Origin: Akkermansiaceae bacterium | Lineage (GTDB): Bacteria; Verrucomicrobiota; Verrucomicrobiia; Verrucomicrobiales; Akkermansiaceae | Length of the DNA: 9,170 nt | Reading direction: 5' to 3' | Assembly (NCBI GenBank): GCA_025457805.1 | Contig: JALOTR010000067.1 | Coordinates: 1 to 9,170 of the forward strand | In this document: positions 8,840-9,170 of the stretch, piece by piece | Layout: each line of letters begins with the position of its first letter | How positions within the stretch are numbered: the stretch's first letter is position 1 | The notes under the pieces: generated by a model | Database searches by the model: none | Told to the model about the DNA's origin: nothing | The model's input: only the letters and a program-made list of their open reading frames with translations | Program-made: the position numbers and the translations under genes

Positions 8840-9170
8840 GCACTTCTCCCCAAACGCTGGTCCGCATCGACAATGTCTCCCGCAACTTCAAGCGTGGCTC
8901 CGAGGAAATCCATGTATTGTCCGGGCTCAATCTGGAAGTGAAGGAAGCCGAGTTCCTTGCCTTGATGGGGCCTTCCGGATCGGGGAAATCCACCTTGCTC
9001 AATCTCATCGGCGGCCTCGACCGGCCCAGCTCCGGCACTGTCCAGATCGGCGCGGACCGCGTGGACCAGCTATCCGATGCACAACTCGCCGCCTGGCGCG
9101 CGCGGCACATTGGTTTCGTGTTCCAATTCTATAACTTGCTGCCTGCTCTAACAGCCGAGCGCAACATCGA
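8836..9170 (+). CDS. ABC transporter ATP-binding protein, MacB/LolD type (3' end outside window)
   Basis: Reading from ATG at 8836 the frame stays open to the window end, giving 111 residues. It has the Walker A motif GPSGSGKS at 45-52 and a Q-loop FVFQFYNLLPALTAERNI with Gln97. These match the MacB/LolD/FtsE branch of ABC ATPases. The signature motif, Walker B and H-loop would lie downstream. The start overlaps the adaptor's stop codon (ATGA), implying translational coupling and one operon. The usual partner is a FtsX/MacB-type permease, either as the next gene or fused to this one; the window ends too early to tell. It powers export through the inner membrane together with the adaptor. Confidence 0.93.
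   Translation, partial: MSTSPQTLVRIDNVSRNFKRGSEEIHVLSGLNLEVKEAEFLALMGPSGSGKSTLLNLIGGLDRPSSGTVQIGADRVDQLSDAQLAAWRARHIGFVFQFYNLLPALTAERNI

Overview
The window looks like a chromosomal segment from a moderately GC-rich Gram-negative bacterium. A member of the Verrucomicrobiota is my best guess, because of three things together: bacterial Roco (LRR-Roc-COR) proteins, a secreted prolyl oligopeptidase, and an intergenic palindrome built on a 'CCACGGATTACACAG'-like core that I associate with such genomes. The taxonomic call is inference; no marker gene is present.

Left half (1-4866, + strand): two tandem paralogues of an unusual signalling architecture. The first is cut by the window edge; only its COR domain and C-terminal TIR domain are visible (1-1571). 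After a 526-bp gap with no convincing gene comes a complete second copy (2098-4866) with eight or nine 23-residue leucine-rich repeats, a Roc GTPase with all main nucleotide-binding motifs, a COR dimerisation region and a C-terminal TIR domain. Both TIR domains keep the glutamate at the place used for catalysis in NAD-cleaving TIR enzymes. The layout (LRR sensor, GTPase switch, TIR effector) resembles NLR-type immune receptors, so an anti-phage or self/non-self role is possible, but nothing in the sequence proves it.

Middle (4867-7232): after a 266-bp convergent gap holding a stem-loop followed by a T-rich run, a secreted S9A prolyl oligopeptidase lies on the minus strand with a complete Ser-Asp-His triad. 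It reads as ordinary metabolic cargo, unrelated to the Roco pair.

Right part (7233-9170): a 377-bp divergent intergenic region contains a long imperfect inverted repeat (27-nt arms, 87-nt spacer). It is followed by a + strand export operon: an RND/MacA-type periplasmic adaptor whose stop codon overlaps the start of an ABC-transporter ATPase of the MacB/LolD type, which runs off the window. A permease gene is expected just downstream.

The most interesting content is the tandem Roco-TIR pair. The rest is recognisable housekeeping or transport, plus one intergenic repeat element.
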